64,000 bases of DNA from Thermus sp. LT1-2-5. GTDB taxonomy: Bacteria; Deinococcota; Deinococci; Deinococcales; Thermaceae. A program made the translations under genes and the position numbers. Positions 28,621 to 36,927 of the stretch are shown here, piece after piece. The first letter of the stretch is position 1; each line of letters begins with the position of its first letter. The stretch is taken from NCBI RefSeq assembly GCF_040363165.1, contig NZ_BSRG01000005.1, positions 1 through 64,000 on the forward strand, in the 5' to 3' direction. Under the pieces are notes generated by a model. That model was not told where the DNA came from. It saw nothing but the letters and a program-made list of their open reading frames with translations, and searched no databases.

Positions 28621-29940
28621 ATGCGGCGGCTTTTTGGCTTCCTCCTCACCGGCTTAGCCCTCTATGGGGTTTACTGGTTTGCGGCCCACCGCCTCTTTGA
28701 CGAGGGGTCTTACCGCAAGCAGGTGGCCTTTGGCAGCGTCTTCGTGCCCTATGGCTGGGCTTACGCCCTCTTGGCGCTTTTGGGCTTGGCGCTTCTCATC
28801 CTCCTTTATAGCCTCCTCTACACCGCCCTCGCCAACCGCCTCAAGGGGCGGAAACGGAGCCCCTGGCCCCTTTTCCTCCAGGGGGTTACCCACCTCTTCC
28901 TCTGGGGGCTCATCCTTTTGGTCTACTACCCGGTAGTCCAGGTGGTGGCGGCGAGCTTTGACCCCACCAACAACCTCTTCAGCTTCCGCAGGCCCAACAC
29001 GGGCTTCCTCCTCCTGGACGCCAAGGTCATCCCCTACCTGCCCCAGCCCTCCTTGGAAAACTACGCCGCCTTGGTGCGGGGGGTGGTCCTTTACCCCTAC
29101 CAGATGGGGCTTCTCCTCCTGGCGGGGCTATCCCTTCTGGGGGTGGCCCTAATCGGCCTCCTCCGCCGCCTTCTTCCCCAGGAGGAATGGATGGACCTCT
29201 GGCAAAGCCGCCTCCTTGCCGCCTTGGCCCTTTTCGTCTTCCTCCTCGCCCTCTTCCTTTCCCCCAAGCAGTTCACGGGGCAGGGGACGGAGACCAAGTT
29301 CCTCCTCTGGGTGCGGAACACCTTCCTCATCTCCGGGCTCACGGGGCTTTTGGCGGTCCTGCTCACCGCCACCGCCGGCTACGCCTTCGCCCGCTTCCGC
29401 CACCTGCCTGGGCGCTACCCCATGCTCCTCTTCTTCATCTTCGTGCAGATGTTCCCTGGATTTTTGGCCCTGGTGGCCATCTACTACCTCCTTTCCCGGC
29501 TGGACCTCTTAAACACCTTCACCGGCCTCGTCTTGGCCTACTCCGGGGGCATCATCAGCTTCGGTACCTGGGTGTACAAGGGGTACCTGGAGAGCATCAG
29601 CCCGAGCCTCGAGGAGGCCGCCATGGTGGACGGGGCCACCAGATGGCAGGTCTTCACCCGGATCCTCCTCCCCCTTTCCGCCCCCATGTTCGTCTTCATC
29701 TTCCTCCTCCAGTTCGTGGGCACCTACTCGGAGTTCGTTCTGGCCAACCTGGTGCTCACCGGGGTGGAAAGCTGGAACGTGGGCGTGGGGCTTAGGAGCT
29801 TCACCACGGGGCAGTTCCAAACCAAATGGGGCATCTTCGCCGCGGCGAGCGTCTTGGGTTCCTTGCCCATCCTCTTCCTCTTCTACGGCTTCCAGCAGTA
29901 CTTCGTCTCCGGCTACACGGCGGGGGCGGTGAAGGAATGA
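28621..29940 (+). CDS. malG: Maltose/maltodextrin ABC permease, MalG type
   Basis: A 439-aa permease, longer than enterobacterial MalG (~296 aa) because of an N-terminal extension with three or more extra helices (residues ~1-230). The C-terminal core (~240-435) carries the EAA loop EAAMVDGATRWQVFTRILLP. It starts immediately after malF and overlaps the glucanohydrolase start as ATGA. With malE, malF and a shared ATPase it would import malto-oligosaccharides for the enzyme encoded next. Confidence 0.92.
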   Translation: MRRLFGFLLTGLALYGVYWFAAHRLFDEGSYRKQVAFGSVFVPYGWAYALLALLGLALLILLYSLLYTALANRLKGRKRSPWPLFLQGVTHLFLWGLILLVYYPVVQVVAASFDPTNNLFSFRRPNTGFLLLDAKVIPYLPQPSLENYAALVRGVVLYPYQMGLLLLAGLSLLGVALIGLLRRLLPQEEWMDLWQSRLLAALALFVFLLALFLSPKQFTGQGTETKFLLWVRNTFLISGLTGLLAVLLTATAGYAFARFRHLPGRYPMLLFFIFVQMFPGFLALVAIYYLLSRLDLLNTFTGLVLAYSGGIISFGTWVYKGYLESISPSLEEAAMVDGATRWQVFTRILLPLSAPMFVFIFLLQFVGTYSEFVLANLVLTGVESWNVGVGLRSFTTGQFQTKWGIFAAASVLGSLPILFLFYGFQQYFVSGYTAGAVKE

Positions 29941-31649
29941 ACCACCACGACCTGGAACACGTCCACCCCCCCTTTCCCGACCTGGGGGAAGCGGTGGAGC
30001 TTCGCCTGGAAACCCCGGCCAGGGAGGGGCTTCTCCTTTACGAGAAGGACGGGGAGCTCCACGAAAAGCCCCTGGTGCCTTGGGAAAGGGGCCTGAAGGC
30101 GGAGGTCCTCCTCCACACGAGCCCCTTTCGCTACTGCTTCCTCTTGCCCGAGGGGTACTGGGGAAGCCACGGCCTGGAAAAGACCCTTCCCCGCTACGAC
30201 CGCTTCTTCCACCTCCTGGCCGGCCCCCAGCCCCCGGCCTGGGCTTTGGGGGCGGTCTTTTACCAGATCTTCCCCGACCGCTTCCGCCAAGGGCGTCCGG
30301 AGCTCGCCCCCCAGGAGGGGGCCTGGCTTTACGGGAATAGGCCCATCCGGCGCAAGGCCTGGCACGAGCCCCCGGGGGAAGACGGCGCCCGGGAGTTCTA
30401 CGGGGGGGACTTATGGGGGGTCCTCGAGGCCCTCCCCTACCTACAGGACCTGGGGGTGGAGGCCCTCTACCTCACCCCCATCTTCCAAAGCCCCAGCAGC
30501 CACCGCTACGACACGGAAGACTACCTGCAGGTGGACCCCCACCTGGGCGGGGAAGAGGCCCTAAGGGCCCTCTACCAGGCCCTGGAAGCCCGGGGCATGA
30601 AGCTCATCCTGGACGGGGTCTTCAACCACGTGGGGGCAACCCACCCCTGGTTCCAAAAGGCCCTAAAAGACCCCGAGGCCCCGGAGCGGGGCATGTTCAC
30701 CTTCTACCCGGACGGAAGCTACGCCAGCTTTTGGGGCGTGAAGCACATGCCCAAACTGAACTACGCTTCCCCTCTCACCCAGGAACGCTTTGTCTATAGC
30801 CCCAAGGCCCCCATCCGCCACTGGTTGCGCCTGGCCCACGGCTGGCGCCTGGACGTGGCCCACTCCATCGGGGAAGGGGGCACCAACCGCAAGAATGCCC
30901 GCTGGCTACGGGCCTTGGCCCGGGCGGCCAAGGAGGAGCGGGAGGACGCCTTGGTTCTAGGGGAGCTTTCCTACGATACCACCCCCACCCTAAGGGCCCA
31001 CACCCTGGACGGGGCCATGCACTACGCCGGCTTCGCCCACCCGGTGATGGCGTGGCTTTCGGGGCGGGACGTGCACGGGCGGGCGGTGGCCCTGGAGGCA
31101 GAGGAGGTCTGGCCGGCCCTCCTGGACCCCTACCAGGCCCTTCCCCTCCAGGTGCGCCACGCCATGTACACCCTGGTTTCCTCCCACGACATCCCCCGGG
31201 CCCTCTGGCGGCTTAGGGGGGATGTGGAGCGCTTCAAGCTGGCCTACGCCCTCCTCTTCGCCTTCCCCGGAAGCCCCGCCATCTACTACGGGGACGAGGT
31301 GGGGCTTTCCCAGCCCAACCCCTACACCCTCTGGAAGGGCGACCCCTACTGCCGCGCCCCCTTCCCTTGGGACCAGGGGCGTTGGAACCGGGAAGTCCTT
31401 TCCTTCGTGAAGCGGCTCGTGGACCTCAAGAAGCGCCACCCCGCCCTGCGCTGGGGAGGGCTTTTGCCCCTGAAGGTCCCCCCTGGGGTCCTGGCCTTTC
31501 GGCGGCGGTACGGGGGCGAGGAGGTCTGGGCCTTCTTTGCGCCCCAGGGGGCTCGGCTTCGGCTTCCCCGGGGGGTGGACCTCCTGAGGGCAGAGGAGGT
31601 GGCGGGGGAGGTAGAGGTTACCCACCTCCTCTTCCAGCCTCTAGAATGA
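29937..31649 (+). CDS. GH13 alpha-glucanohydrolase (neopullulanase/cyclomaltodextrinase-like)
   Basis: A 570-aa glycoside hydrolase family 13 enzyme. An N-terminal beta domain (~1-95) leads to the TIM barrel starting at AVFYQIFPDRF. The catalytic nucleophile is Asp in GWRLDVAHS, the acid is Glu in LGELSY, and the transition-state Asp is in SSHDIPRAL. DGVFNHVG is conserved region I. No signal peptide is present, so it acts on imported sugars in the cytoplasm. I chose the ATG at 29937, which overlaps the malG stop, over an in-frame extension with no conserved sequence. It probably degrades maltodextrins or cyclodextrins brought in by the transporter. Confidence 0.92.
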   Translation: MNHHDLEHVHPPFPDLGEAVELRLETPAREGLLLYEKDGELHEKPLVPWERGLKAEVLLHTSPFRYCFLLPEGYWGSHGLEKTLPRYDRFFHLLAGPQPPAWALGAVFYQIFPDRFRQGRPELAPQEGAWLYGNRPIRRKAWHEPPGEDGAREFYGGDLWGVLEALPYLQDLGVEALYLTPIFQSPSSHRYDTEDYLQVDPHLGGEEALRALYQALEARGMKLILDGVFNHVGATHPWFQKALKDPEAPERGMFTFYPDGSYASFWGVKHMPKLNYASPLTQERFVYSPKAPIRHWLRLAHGWRLDVAHSIGEGGTNRKNARWLRALARAAKEEREDALVLGELSYDTTPTLRAHTLDGAMHYAGFAHPVMAWLSGRDVHGRAVALEAEEVWPALLDPYQALPLQVRHAMYTLVSSHDIPRALWRLRGDVERFKLAYALLFAFPGSPAIYYGDEVGLSQPNPYTLWKGDPYCRAPFPWDQGRWNREVLSFVKRLVDLKKRHPALRWGGLLPLKVPPGVLAFRRRYGGEEVWAFFAPQGARLRLPRGVDLLRAEEVAGEVEVTHLLFQPLE

Positions 31650-31885
31650 GGGGGATGGGGCGCAAGATGCCTGGGCCCCGCAAAAGGCCTGGAAGGAAGC
31701 CCTTCCTCAAGGAGGCGTGGGACCGCCTCTCCCCCGAGGAGCGGAGGCGGCTTGTGGAGGGGCTCTTCCTCCTCCTCTCCCTCCTTCCTTTGGGCCAGCT
31801 TGGCCGGGTAGGGGCCTGGCTGAAGTTCCTGGCGGGCCCCGGGGGGCAGGTGGCCTGGGGGCTTCTCCGCCTCCTTAAGCGCTAG
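31646..31885 (+). CDS. Small basic protein with hydrophobic C-terminal helix
   Basis: A 79-aa predicted protein with a very basic N-terminus (MRGMGRKMPGPRKRPGRK), a middle helix and a hydrophobic stretch LVEGLFLLLSLLPLGQLG. It resembles a peripheral or membrane-associated small protein; no family is recognised. Its ATG overlaps the stop of the glucanohydrolase (ATGA), a configuration common for real genes here. Two further in-frame ATGs follow within eight codons. Confidence 0.6.
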   Translation: MRGMGRKMPGPRKRPGRKPFLKEAWDRLSPEERRRLVEGLFLLLSLLPLGQLGRVGAWLKFLAGPGGQVAWGLLRLLKR

Positions 31886-31898
31886 GCCTTTTCCGGGG

Positions 31899-31904
31899 TA
31901 TACT
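31899..31904 (+). promoter_or_regulatory. Leaderless-type -10 (TATACT) of mutS2
   Basis: TATACT ends 8 nt before the GTG at 31913. The intervening TTTTCTTT has no ribosome-binding purines. Confidence 0.55.
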
Positions 31905-31912
31905 TTTTCTTT

Positions 31913-34150
31913 GTGCGGGACGTCCTCGAGGTCCTGGAGTTCCCCAAGGTGCGGGCCCTCCTGGCGGAAAGGGCCAAGACCCCCTTGGGGAGGGAGCTGG
32001 CCTTGGCCCTCGCCCCCCTTTCCCGGGAGGAGGCCGAGCGGCGCCACCAGTTGACCCAGGAGGCGCAAAGCTACCCCTACGCCCTCCCCGAGGCGGGGTC
32101 GCTCCGGGAGGCCTACCAGAAAGCCCTCTCCGGGGGCAAGCTTTCCGGCCTCGAGCTCCTCAAGGCCGCCCAGGCCTTGGAAGGGGCCATGGCCCTTAAG
32201 GAAGAGCTCGCCCCCCTACGGAACGCCCTGAGCCAGGTGGCGGAGGCCATCGGGGACCACAGCGCCTTCCTGGGCCGGGTGAAAAAGGCCCTGGACGAGG
32301 AGGGGGCGGTGAGGGACGAGGCAAGCCCCCGCCTCCACCAGATCCGCCGGGAGCTAAGGCCCCTCCGCCAGGAGATCCTGGACCGCCTCTATGCCCTCAT
32401 GGACCGCCACCGGGAGGCCTTCCAGGACCGCTTTGTCACCCTGCGTCGGGACCGCTACTGCGTGCCCGTGAAGGCGGGCTTCGCCCACAAGGTGCCCGGC
32501 ATCCTCCTGGACGAGTCCGAGTCCGGGGCCACCCTCTTCGTGGAGCCCCTTTCCGTGGTGAAGCTCAACAACCGCCTCCAGGCCCTGAGGCTTCAGGAGG
32601 AAGAGGAGGTGAACCGCATCCTGCGGGAGCTTTCCGAGCGCCTGGCCCAGGACGAGGGGGTGGCCCAGACCCTCAAGGCCCTGGCCCTTTTGGACCTGGT
32701 CCAGGCCCAGGCCGCCTTGGCCAAGGACCTGGGCCTCGCCCGCCCCCGCTTTGGCGAGCGCTACGAGCTGGCGGAAGCCTTCCATCCCCTCATCCCAAAC
32801 CCCGTGAAAAACTCCTTCGCCCTGGACGAAAAGACCCGCTTCATCCTCATCTCCGGGCCCAACATGGGGGGGAAGACCGCCCTCCTAAAGACCCTGGGCC
32901 TAGCGGTCCTCATGGCCCAATCGGGGCTTTTTGTCGGGGCCAAGAGGGCCCTTCTCGCCTGGCCCGACCGGGTCTACGCCGACATTGGGGACGAGCAGTC
33001 CTTGCAGGAGAACCTCTCCACCTTCGCCGGGCACCTCCGAAGGCTAAAGGAGATGCTGGAGGAGGCCACGCCCCACAGCCTCGTCCTCATAGACGAGCTG
33101 GGAAGCGGCACCGACCCCGAGGAAGGGGCGGCGCTTTCCCAAGCCATCCTGGAAGCCCTTCTGGAGCGGGGGGTGAAGGGGATGGTCACCACCCACCTCT
33201 CCCCCCTCAAGGCCTTCGCCCAGGGGCGGGAAGGCATCCTGAACGCCTCCATGCGCTTTGACCTCGAGGCCCTCCGCCCCACCTACGAGCTCGTCCTGGG
33301 GGTGCCGGGGCGGAGCTACGCCCTGGCCATCGCCCGGAGGCTTTCCCTGCCCGAGGCGGTGCTCCAGCGGGCGGAGGCCCTTCTGCCGGAAGGGGGAAGG
33401 CTGGAAACCCTTTTAGAGCGCCTGGAGGCGGAAAGGCTCCGCCTGGAGGAGGAAAAACGCCGCCTGGAAGGGGAGCTGGCCCGGGCCGAGGCCTTGCGGC
33501 AAAGGCTGGAGGAGCGGGAAAGAAGCTACCAAGAGGAGCGGCAAGCCCGCCTAAAGGCCGTGGAGGAGGAGGTGCGGCAGAGGCTTTTGGAGGTGGAGGC
33601 GGAGCTCAAGGCCATCCGGGAGAAGGCGAAAACCGAAAGCAAGCGGGACGCCCTCCGGGAGCTCATGGAGCTCCGGGCACGCTACGCCAAGAAGGCCCCT
33701 CCTCCCCCGCCCCCGCCCGGCCTCGCCCCCGGCAGCCTGGTGGAGGTGCCCGCTTTGGGCAAGCGGGGCCGGGTGGTGGAGGTACGGGGGGAGGAAGCCT
33801 TGGTCCAGGTGGGGCCTTTGAAGATGAGCCTGAAGGCCAAGGAGCTCACGCCCCTACCCCAGGAAGAGGCGCCCAAGCCCCTCCTGGCCAAACCCAAGCG
33901 GGAGGTGAAGGAGGTGGACTTAAGGGGCCTCACGGTGGAGGAAGCCCTCCTCGAGGTGGACCAAGCCCTGGAGGAGGCGCAGGCCTTAGGGCTCACCACC
34001 CTCCGCCTCCTCCACGGCAAGGGCACGGGGGCCCTGCGCCAGGCCATCCGCGAGGCCCTTAGGCGGGACAAGCGGGTGGAAAGCTTCGCCGACGCCCCGC
34101 CCCACGAGGGCGGGCACGGGGTAACGGTGGCCGTGCTACGAGGCGGTTAG
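31913..34150 (+). CDS. mutS2: MutS2 ATPase/Smr endonuclease
   Basis: A 745-aa protein matching T. thermophilus MutS2 in length. It has core/clamp helices (~1-270), an ABC-type ATPase with Walker A SGPNMGGKTALLKTL and Walker B LVLIDELGSGTDPEEG, a long coiled coil (~500-590, rich in RLEEEKRRLE-type heptads), and a C-terminal Smr nuclease domain (~665-745) with VDLRGLTVEEAL, LLHGKGTGAL and the GGHGVTVAVL end. It lacks the mismatch-binding domain of MutS1. Family members act on branched DNA to suppress recombination or, in Bacillus, on collided ribosomes. Its 3' end overlaps the convergent thioesterase gene by 15 nt. Confidence 0.95.
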   Translation: MRDVLEVLEFPKVRALLAERAKTPLGRELALALAPLSREEAERRHQLTQEAQSYPYALPEAGSLREAYQKALSGGKLSGLELLKAAQALEGAMALKEELAPLRNALSQVAEAIGDHSAFLGRVKKALDEEGAVRDEASPRLHQIRRELRPLRQEILDRLYALMDRHREAFQDRFVTLRRDRYCVPVKAGFAHKVPGILLDESESGATLFVEPLSVVKLNNRLQALRLQEEEEVNRILRELSERLAQDEGVAQTLKALALLDLVQAQAALAKDLGLARPRFGERYELAEAFHPLIPNPVKNSFALDEKTRFILISGPNMGGKTALLKTLGLAVLMAQSGLFVGAKRALLAWPDRVYADIGDEQSLQENLSTFAGHLRRLKEMLEEATPHSLVLIDELGSGTDPEEGAALSQAILEALLERGVKGMVTTHLSPLKAFAQGREGILNASMRFDLEALRPTYELVLGVPGRSYALAIARRLSLPEAVLQRAEALLPEGGRLETLLERLEAERLRLEEEKRRLEGELARAEALRQRLEERERSYQEERQARLKAVEEEVRQRLLEVEAELKAIREKAKTESKRDALRELMELRARYAKKAPPPPPPPGLAPGSLVEVPALGKRGRVVEVRGEEALVQVGPLKMSLKAKELTPLPQEEAPKPLLAKPKREVKEVDLRGLTVEEALLEVDQALEEAQALGLTTLRLLHGKGTGALRQAIREALRRDKRVESFADAPPHEGGHGVTVAVLRGG

Positions 34151-34546
34151 GGGCCGGCCTTCCAGGGCCTCTATCTGCCGGCGCACCGCCTCGGGCAGGG
34201 GGGCGGGCTTTCCCCCTTCCAACCACACCAACACCCCCACCCCTTGGGCGGCGGGCACGCCGCCAGCGGTGATGCGGTGCTCCATGCGCAGGCTGGAGCG
34301 GCCCATCCCCACCGCCCGCACCCCCACCAGGACCTCGTCTTCCAGGAAGATGGGCTTCAGGTAGTCCACCTCCATGCGGGCCACCACGAAATGTCCCTCC
34401 TCCAGCCAATCGGGGGAGATTTTTTGGAAATAGCGGATGCGGGCAAGCTCCATGTAGGAGAGGAAAACGGCGTTGTTCACATGGCCTAAGGGGTCTAGAT
34501 CGCGAAAGCGAACGTCCACCCGCACCACAACCGGGAACCCTTCCAT
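34136..34546 (-). CDS. Acyl-CoA thioesterase (4-hydroxybenzoyl-CoA thioesterase/YbgC-like hotdog fold)
   Basis: A 136-aa single hotdog-domain protein. The motif VRFRDLDPLGHVNNAVFLSYME contains the family catalytic Asp (part shown: RDLDPLGHVNN), followed by the ARIRYF helix and the VVARMEVDYLKPIFLEDEV strand. It hydrolyses acyl-CoA thioesters; substrate range is undetermined. T. thermophilus homologues have been crystallised (recalled). It is cytoplasmic. The gene is divergent from the activator gene through a 51-bp spacer. Confidence 0.9.
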   Translation of the reverse strand: MEGFPVVVRVDVRFRDLDPLGHVNNAVFLSYMELARIRYFQKISPDWLEEGHFVVARMEVDYLKPIFLEDEVLVGVRAVGMGRSSLRMEHRITAGGVPAAQGVGVLVWLEGGKPAPLPEAVRRQIEALEGRPLTAS

Positions 34547-34552
34547 GGCCTC

Positions 34553-34558
34553 AGTCTA
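34553..34558 (-). promoter_or_regulatory. Leaderless-type -10 (TAGACT) of the thioesterase gene
   Basis: On the minus strand TAGACT (34558-34553) ends 6 nt before the ATG at 34546. Confidence 0.45.
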
Positions 34559-34584
34559 TACCTTAACCCCCCCCGGGGAAGGCG

Positions 34585-34590
34585 TATCCT
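34585..34590 (+). promoter_or_regulatory. Leaderless-type -10 (TATCCT) of the activator gene
   Basis: TATCCT ends 7 nt before the GTG at 34598. A single TTAACC (34563-34568) lies 16 bp upstream, half of the paired element seen at 36851 and 39435. Confidence 0.5.
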
Positions 34591-34597
34591 AAGAAAC

Positions 34598-36865
34598 GTG
34601 TACCTACACCGGTCCCGGCTCTTCCGGGCCCTGGAAGAAGGCCTCGCCGAGGGGGTTCTCCTCCACGCCCCGGCCGGCTTCGGCAAGACCCTCCTCTTGA
34701 AAAGCTTCGCCGAAGCCCACGGGCTCCACTACCGCCGGGAGTGGCTTCCCGAGCCCGGCTGCTACGATCTGCGGGAGGAAGCCCCCCCCGAAATCCTTCC
34801 CGGGCAGGTGGTGGGAACGCGAAGAGCCCGCCTTCCCGCCCCCCACCGCCTGGGGCCCGAGGAACTGGCCTTCACCCCGGAAGAGGTGCGGGAGCTGGCC
34901 CGCCGCCTAGGGCGCAGGGAGCTCGCCGAGGAGGTCTACGGCCTCTTTGGAGGCTGGCCCCATCTCACCCGCAAAGCCTTGGAAGAGGGGGTTGCGTCCT
35001 TTGCCCCGGAGCTTCGGGCCTTTTTGGAAGGGACACTGCCTCCCCTGGAGCTAAGCCCCTTCCGGCTTCCCCTTCCCGAGGCCGCCTTCCGCCAGGCGGG
35101 GTTCAATGAGGCCGTGGAAGCCCTTTTGGAAAGGGCTTTGGCCGGCGGGGTTCCCCTTCGCCTCCTTCCCGCCCTGGAGGCCTACCTTCGGGCCACCCAC
35201 CCCCTACCCCCTTCGGAGGTGGCCCGGAGGCTGTTGGAGGCGGCCTTGGCCCTGGGGGCTTGGGAGGAAGCCTTGGAGGTGGCAAGTCTCTATGGGGAAG
35301 ACCTTCTTCTGTGGGCTTTGGAGCGGGGGGGAAGGCCCCTTCTGGAAAAGGGGAAGGTGGAGGTCTTCTTCCGCCACGCCGACCGGGTGGAACACCCCTC
35401 CCCCCGCCTGCGCCTCCTCCTGGCCCTGGGGCACCGGATGCGGGGGGAGCTGGACCGGGGTTTGGCGGTGCTGGAGGGTTTCCCAGAGGAGGACAAAAAC
35501 CTTCTGGGGGAAGCCCTCCTGGCCCGGGGCACCCTCCTGGGCCTAAAGGGGGAGCACGCCGAGGCTGAGCGGGTCTTCTCCCAGGGGGTGGCCCTGGGGG
35601 AAGGGCCTTTACGGGCGCGCTTTCTCACGAGCCGGGGGGCGGCCCGCATCCGCCTTGGCCGCTACCGGGAAGCGGCTTCAGACCTCGAGGAAGCCCTTGC
35701 CCTCGCCCGTAGGGAGCGGAAGCGGGAGGTGGAGGCCCTGGCCCTGCACAACCTGGCCATCGCCCGCCACCACCTGGGGGAGCTTTCCGAGGCGGTGCGC
35801 CTTTACCGGGAGGTCCTTCCCCTCAAGACCACCCCTCTTTCCCAGGCTTACACCCTGCTTTCCCTGGGAGAAGCCCTGCGCTACCTGGGGCAGTTTCTGC
35901 AGGCCAAGCGCACCCTTTTGGAGGCGAAGCAAAAGGCCCAGGCCTCCGGGGACTACCGCGCCCTGGGCTACACCCTCCTCAACCTCGCCGACCTCTTTCG
36001 GGAGGCCCGCTTCCCCGAGGCGGAGGGCCTCTACCGGGAGGCGGAGGCCTCCCTGGAAAGGGCCCAGGACCCCTACGCCTTGGGCCTCGTCCATCTGGGG
36101 CTAGCCCAGCTCGGGGTGAGGGGGAGCCTGGAGCGGGCCAAGGCCTTTTTCCAGGAGGGGGGAAGCCCAGGGGAGATGGCGGAGTGGCACCTGGTGGCGG
36201 GCAGGCTCTGCGGCAGGCCCGAGCACTTCCAAGAGGCCCTGCGCCTGGCCGAGAGGGTGGAGGCAGGGCGGCTTGTCCTCCTCTCCCGGCTGGAGCTTTT
36301 CCTAAAGGAACCCTCCTCCGCAGAGGCCAAGGCCCTAGCCAAGGAAGCGGTCAGGGTGGGCTTCCAAGACTTCTGGCTTTGGGAAAGGGCCCTACTCCTT
36401 CCCCTCTTTGCCTTCGAGGCCGGGGAGGAGGCGCTTTTGGAAAGGCTTTTAGAAGGGGTGGGATGGCTCAGGGTGCGGAGCCTGGGGGCCCTCGAGGCCA
36501 AAACCCAAGACGGCCCCCTCCCCCTTCCTTCCCGCAAGGAGCTCTTGCTCCTCCTCCTCCTCTGGCAAAACGGCCCCTTGCCGGCAACCGCCTTGGCCCA
36601 GCGCCTTTTCCCCGAGAGCAAGAACCCCAAAAAGCGCCTCCAGGTGGCGGTCCACCACCTGAGGGAAGCCCTGAACCCCGACCTCCTCCGCTTGGAAGGC
36701 GAGGTGTACCGGGCCTTCCTGCCCCCCGGGGTCTGGTGGGACGCCCTCCTTAAGCGGGGCCTTTCCCGCTGGCTTAAGCGGTTCCCCCTCCCCCGGGCCA
36801 AAACCCGGGTGGAGGAAGCCCTTCCCGGAAGGTTTTCCTTTCAAGCCTGGTTAACCAAGGATTAA
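34598..36865 (+). CDS. Large NTPase-TPR transcriptional activator with C-terminal winged helix
   Basis: A 755-aa predicted regulator of the MalT/AfsR-like (STAND) type. A P-loop APAGFGKTLLLKSF (~25-38) opens the NTPase domain. A helical region and about eight TPR-like repeats follow (~210-570, for example EVEALALHNLAIARHHLGELSEAVRLY in parts: ALHNLAIARHHLGELSEA, ALGYTLLNLADLFREA). The C-terminus (~640-720) is an OmpR/BTAD-type winged helix with RKELLLLLLLWQNGPLPATA and KKRLQVAVHHLREAL. Proteins of this build bind an inducer in the TPR domain. The inducer and targets are unknown; the adjacent lipoprotein genes are natural candidates. Its last codons overlap a Pho-box-like repeat. Confidence 0.8.
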   Translation: MYLHRSRLFRALEEGLAEGVLLHAPAGFGKTLLLKSFAEAHGLHYRREWLPEPGCYDLREEAPPEILPGQVVGTRRARLPAPHRLGPEELAFTPEEVRELARRLGRRELAEEVYGLFGGWPHLTRKALEEGVASFAPELRAFLEGTLPPLELSPFRLPLPEAAFRQAGFNEAVEALLERALAGGVPLRLLPALEAYLRATHPLPPSEVARRLLEAALALGAWEEALEVASLYGEDLLLWALERGGRPLLEKGKVEVFFRHADRVEHPSPRLRLLLALGHRMRGELDRGLAVLEGFPEEDKNLLGEALLARGTLLGLKGEHAEAERVFSQGVALGEGPLRARFLTSRGAARIRLGRYREAASDLEEALALARRERKREVEALALHNLAIARHHLGELSEAVRLYREVLPLKTTPLSQAYTLLSLGEALRYLGQFLQAKRTLLEAKQKAQASGDYRALGYTLLNLADLFREARFPEAEGLYREAEASLERAQDPYALGLVHLGLAQLGVRGSLERAKAFFQEGGSPGEMAEWHLVAGRLCGRPEHFQEALRLAERVEAGRLVLLSRLELFLKEPSSAEAKALAKEAVRVGFQDFWLWERALLLPLFAFEAGEEALLERLLEGVGWLRVRSLGALEAKTQDGPLPLPSRKELLLLLLLWQNGPLPATALAQRLFPESKNPKKRLQVAVHHLREALNPDLLRLEGEVYRAFLPPGVWWDALLKRGLSRWLKRFPLPRAKTRVEEALPGRFSFQAWLTKD

Positions 36866-36867
36866 CC
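36851..36867 (+). promoter_or_regulatory. Pho-box-like direct repeat TTAACC-N5-TTAACC
   Basis: TTAACC at 36851-36856 and 36862-36867, an exact 11-bp period. Ten bp downstream comes TAAAGG (36878), a possible weak -10. This is the geometry of a PhoB-type activator site replacing the -35. It overlaps the stop codon of the activator gene and lies ~60 bp before the frame-disrupted lipoprotein gene. Confidence 0.6.
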
Positions 36868-36927
36868 GAGCCTGTGCTAAAGGGTGGGGTGAGGCCCCAA
36901 GGGTCTCTGCAGAGGAGGTGAAGCACT

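Noticed and set aside
34563..34568. A third Pho-box-like operator before the activator gene
   Set aside because: Only one TTAACC is present; the sequence 11 bp away on either side does not repeat it, so I treat it as at most a half site.
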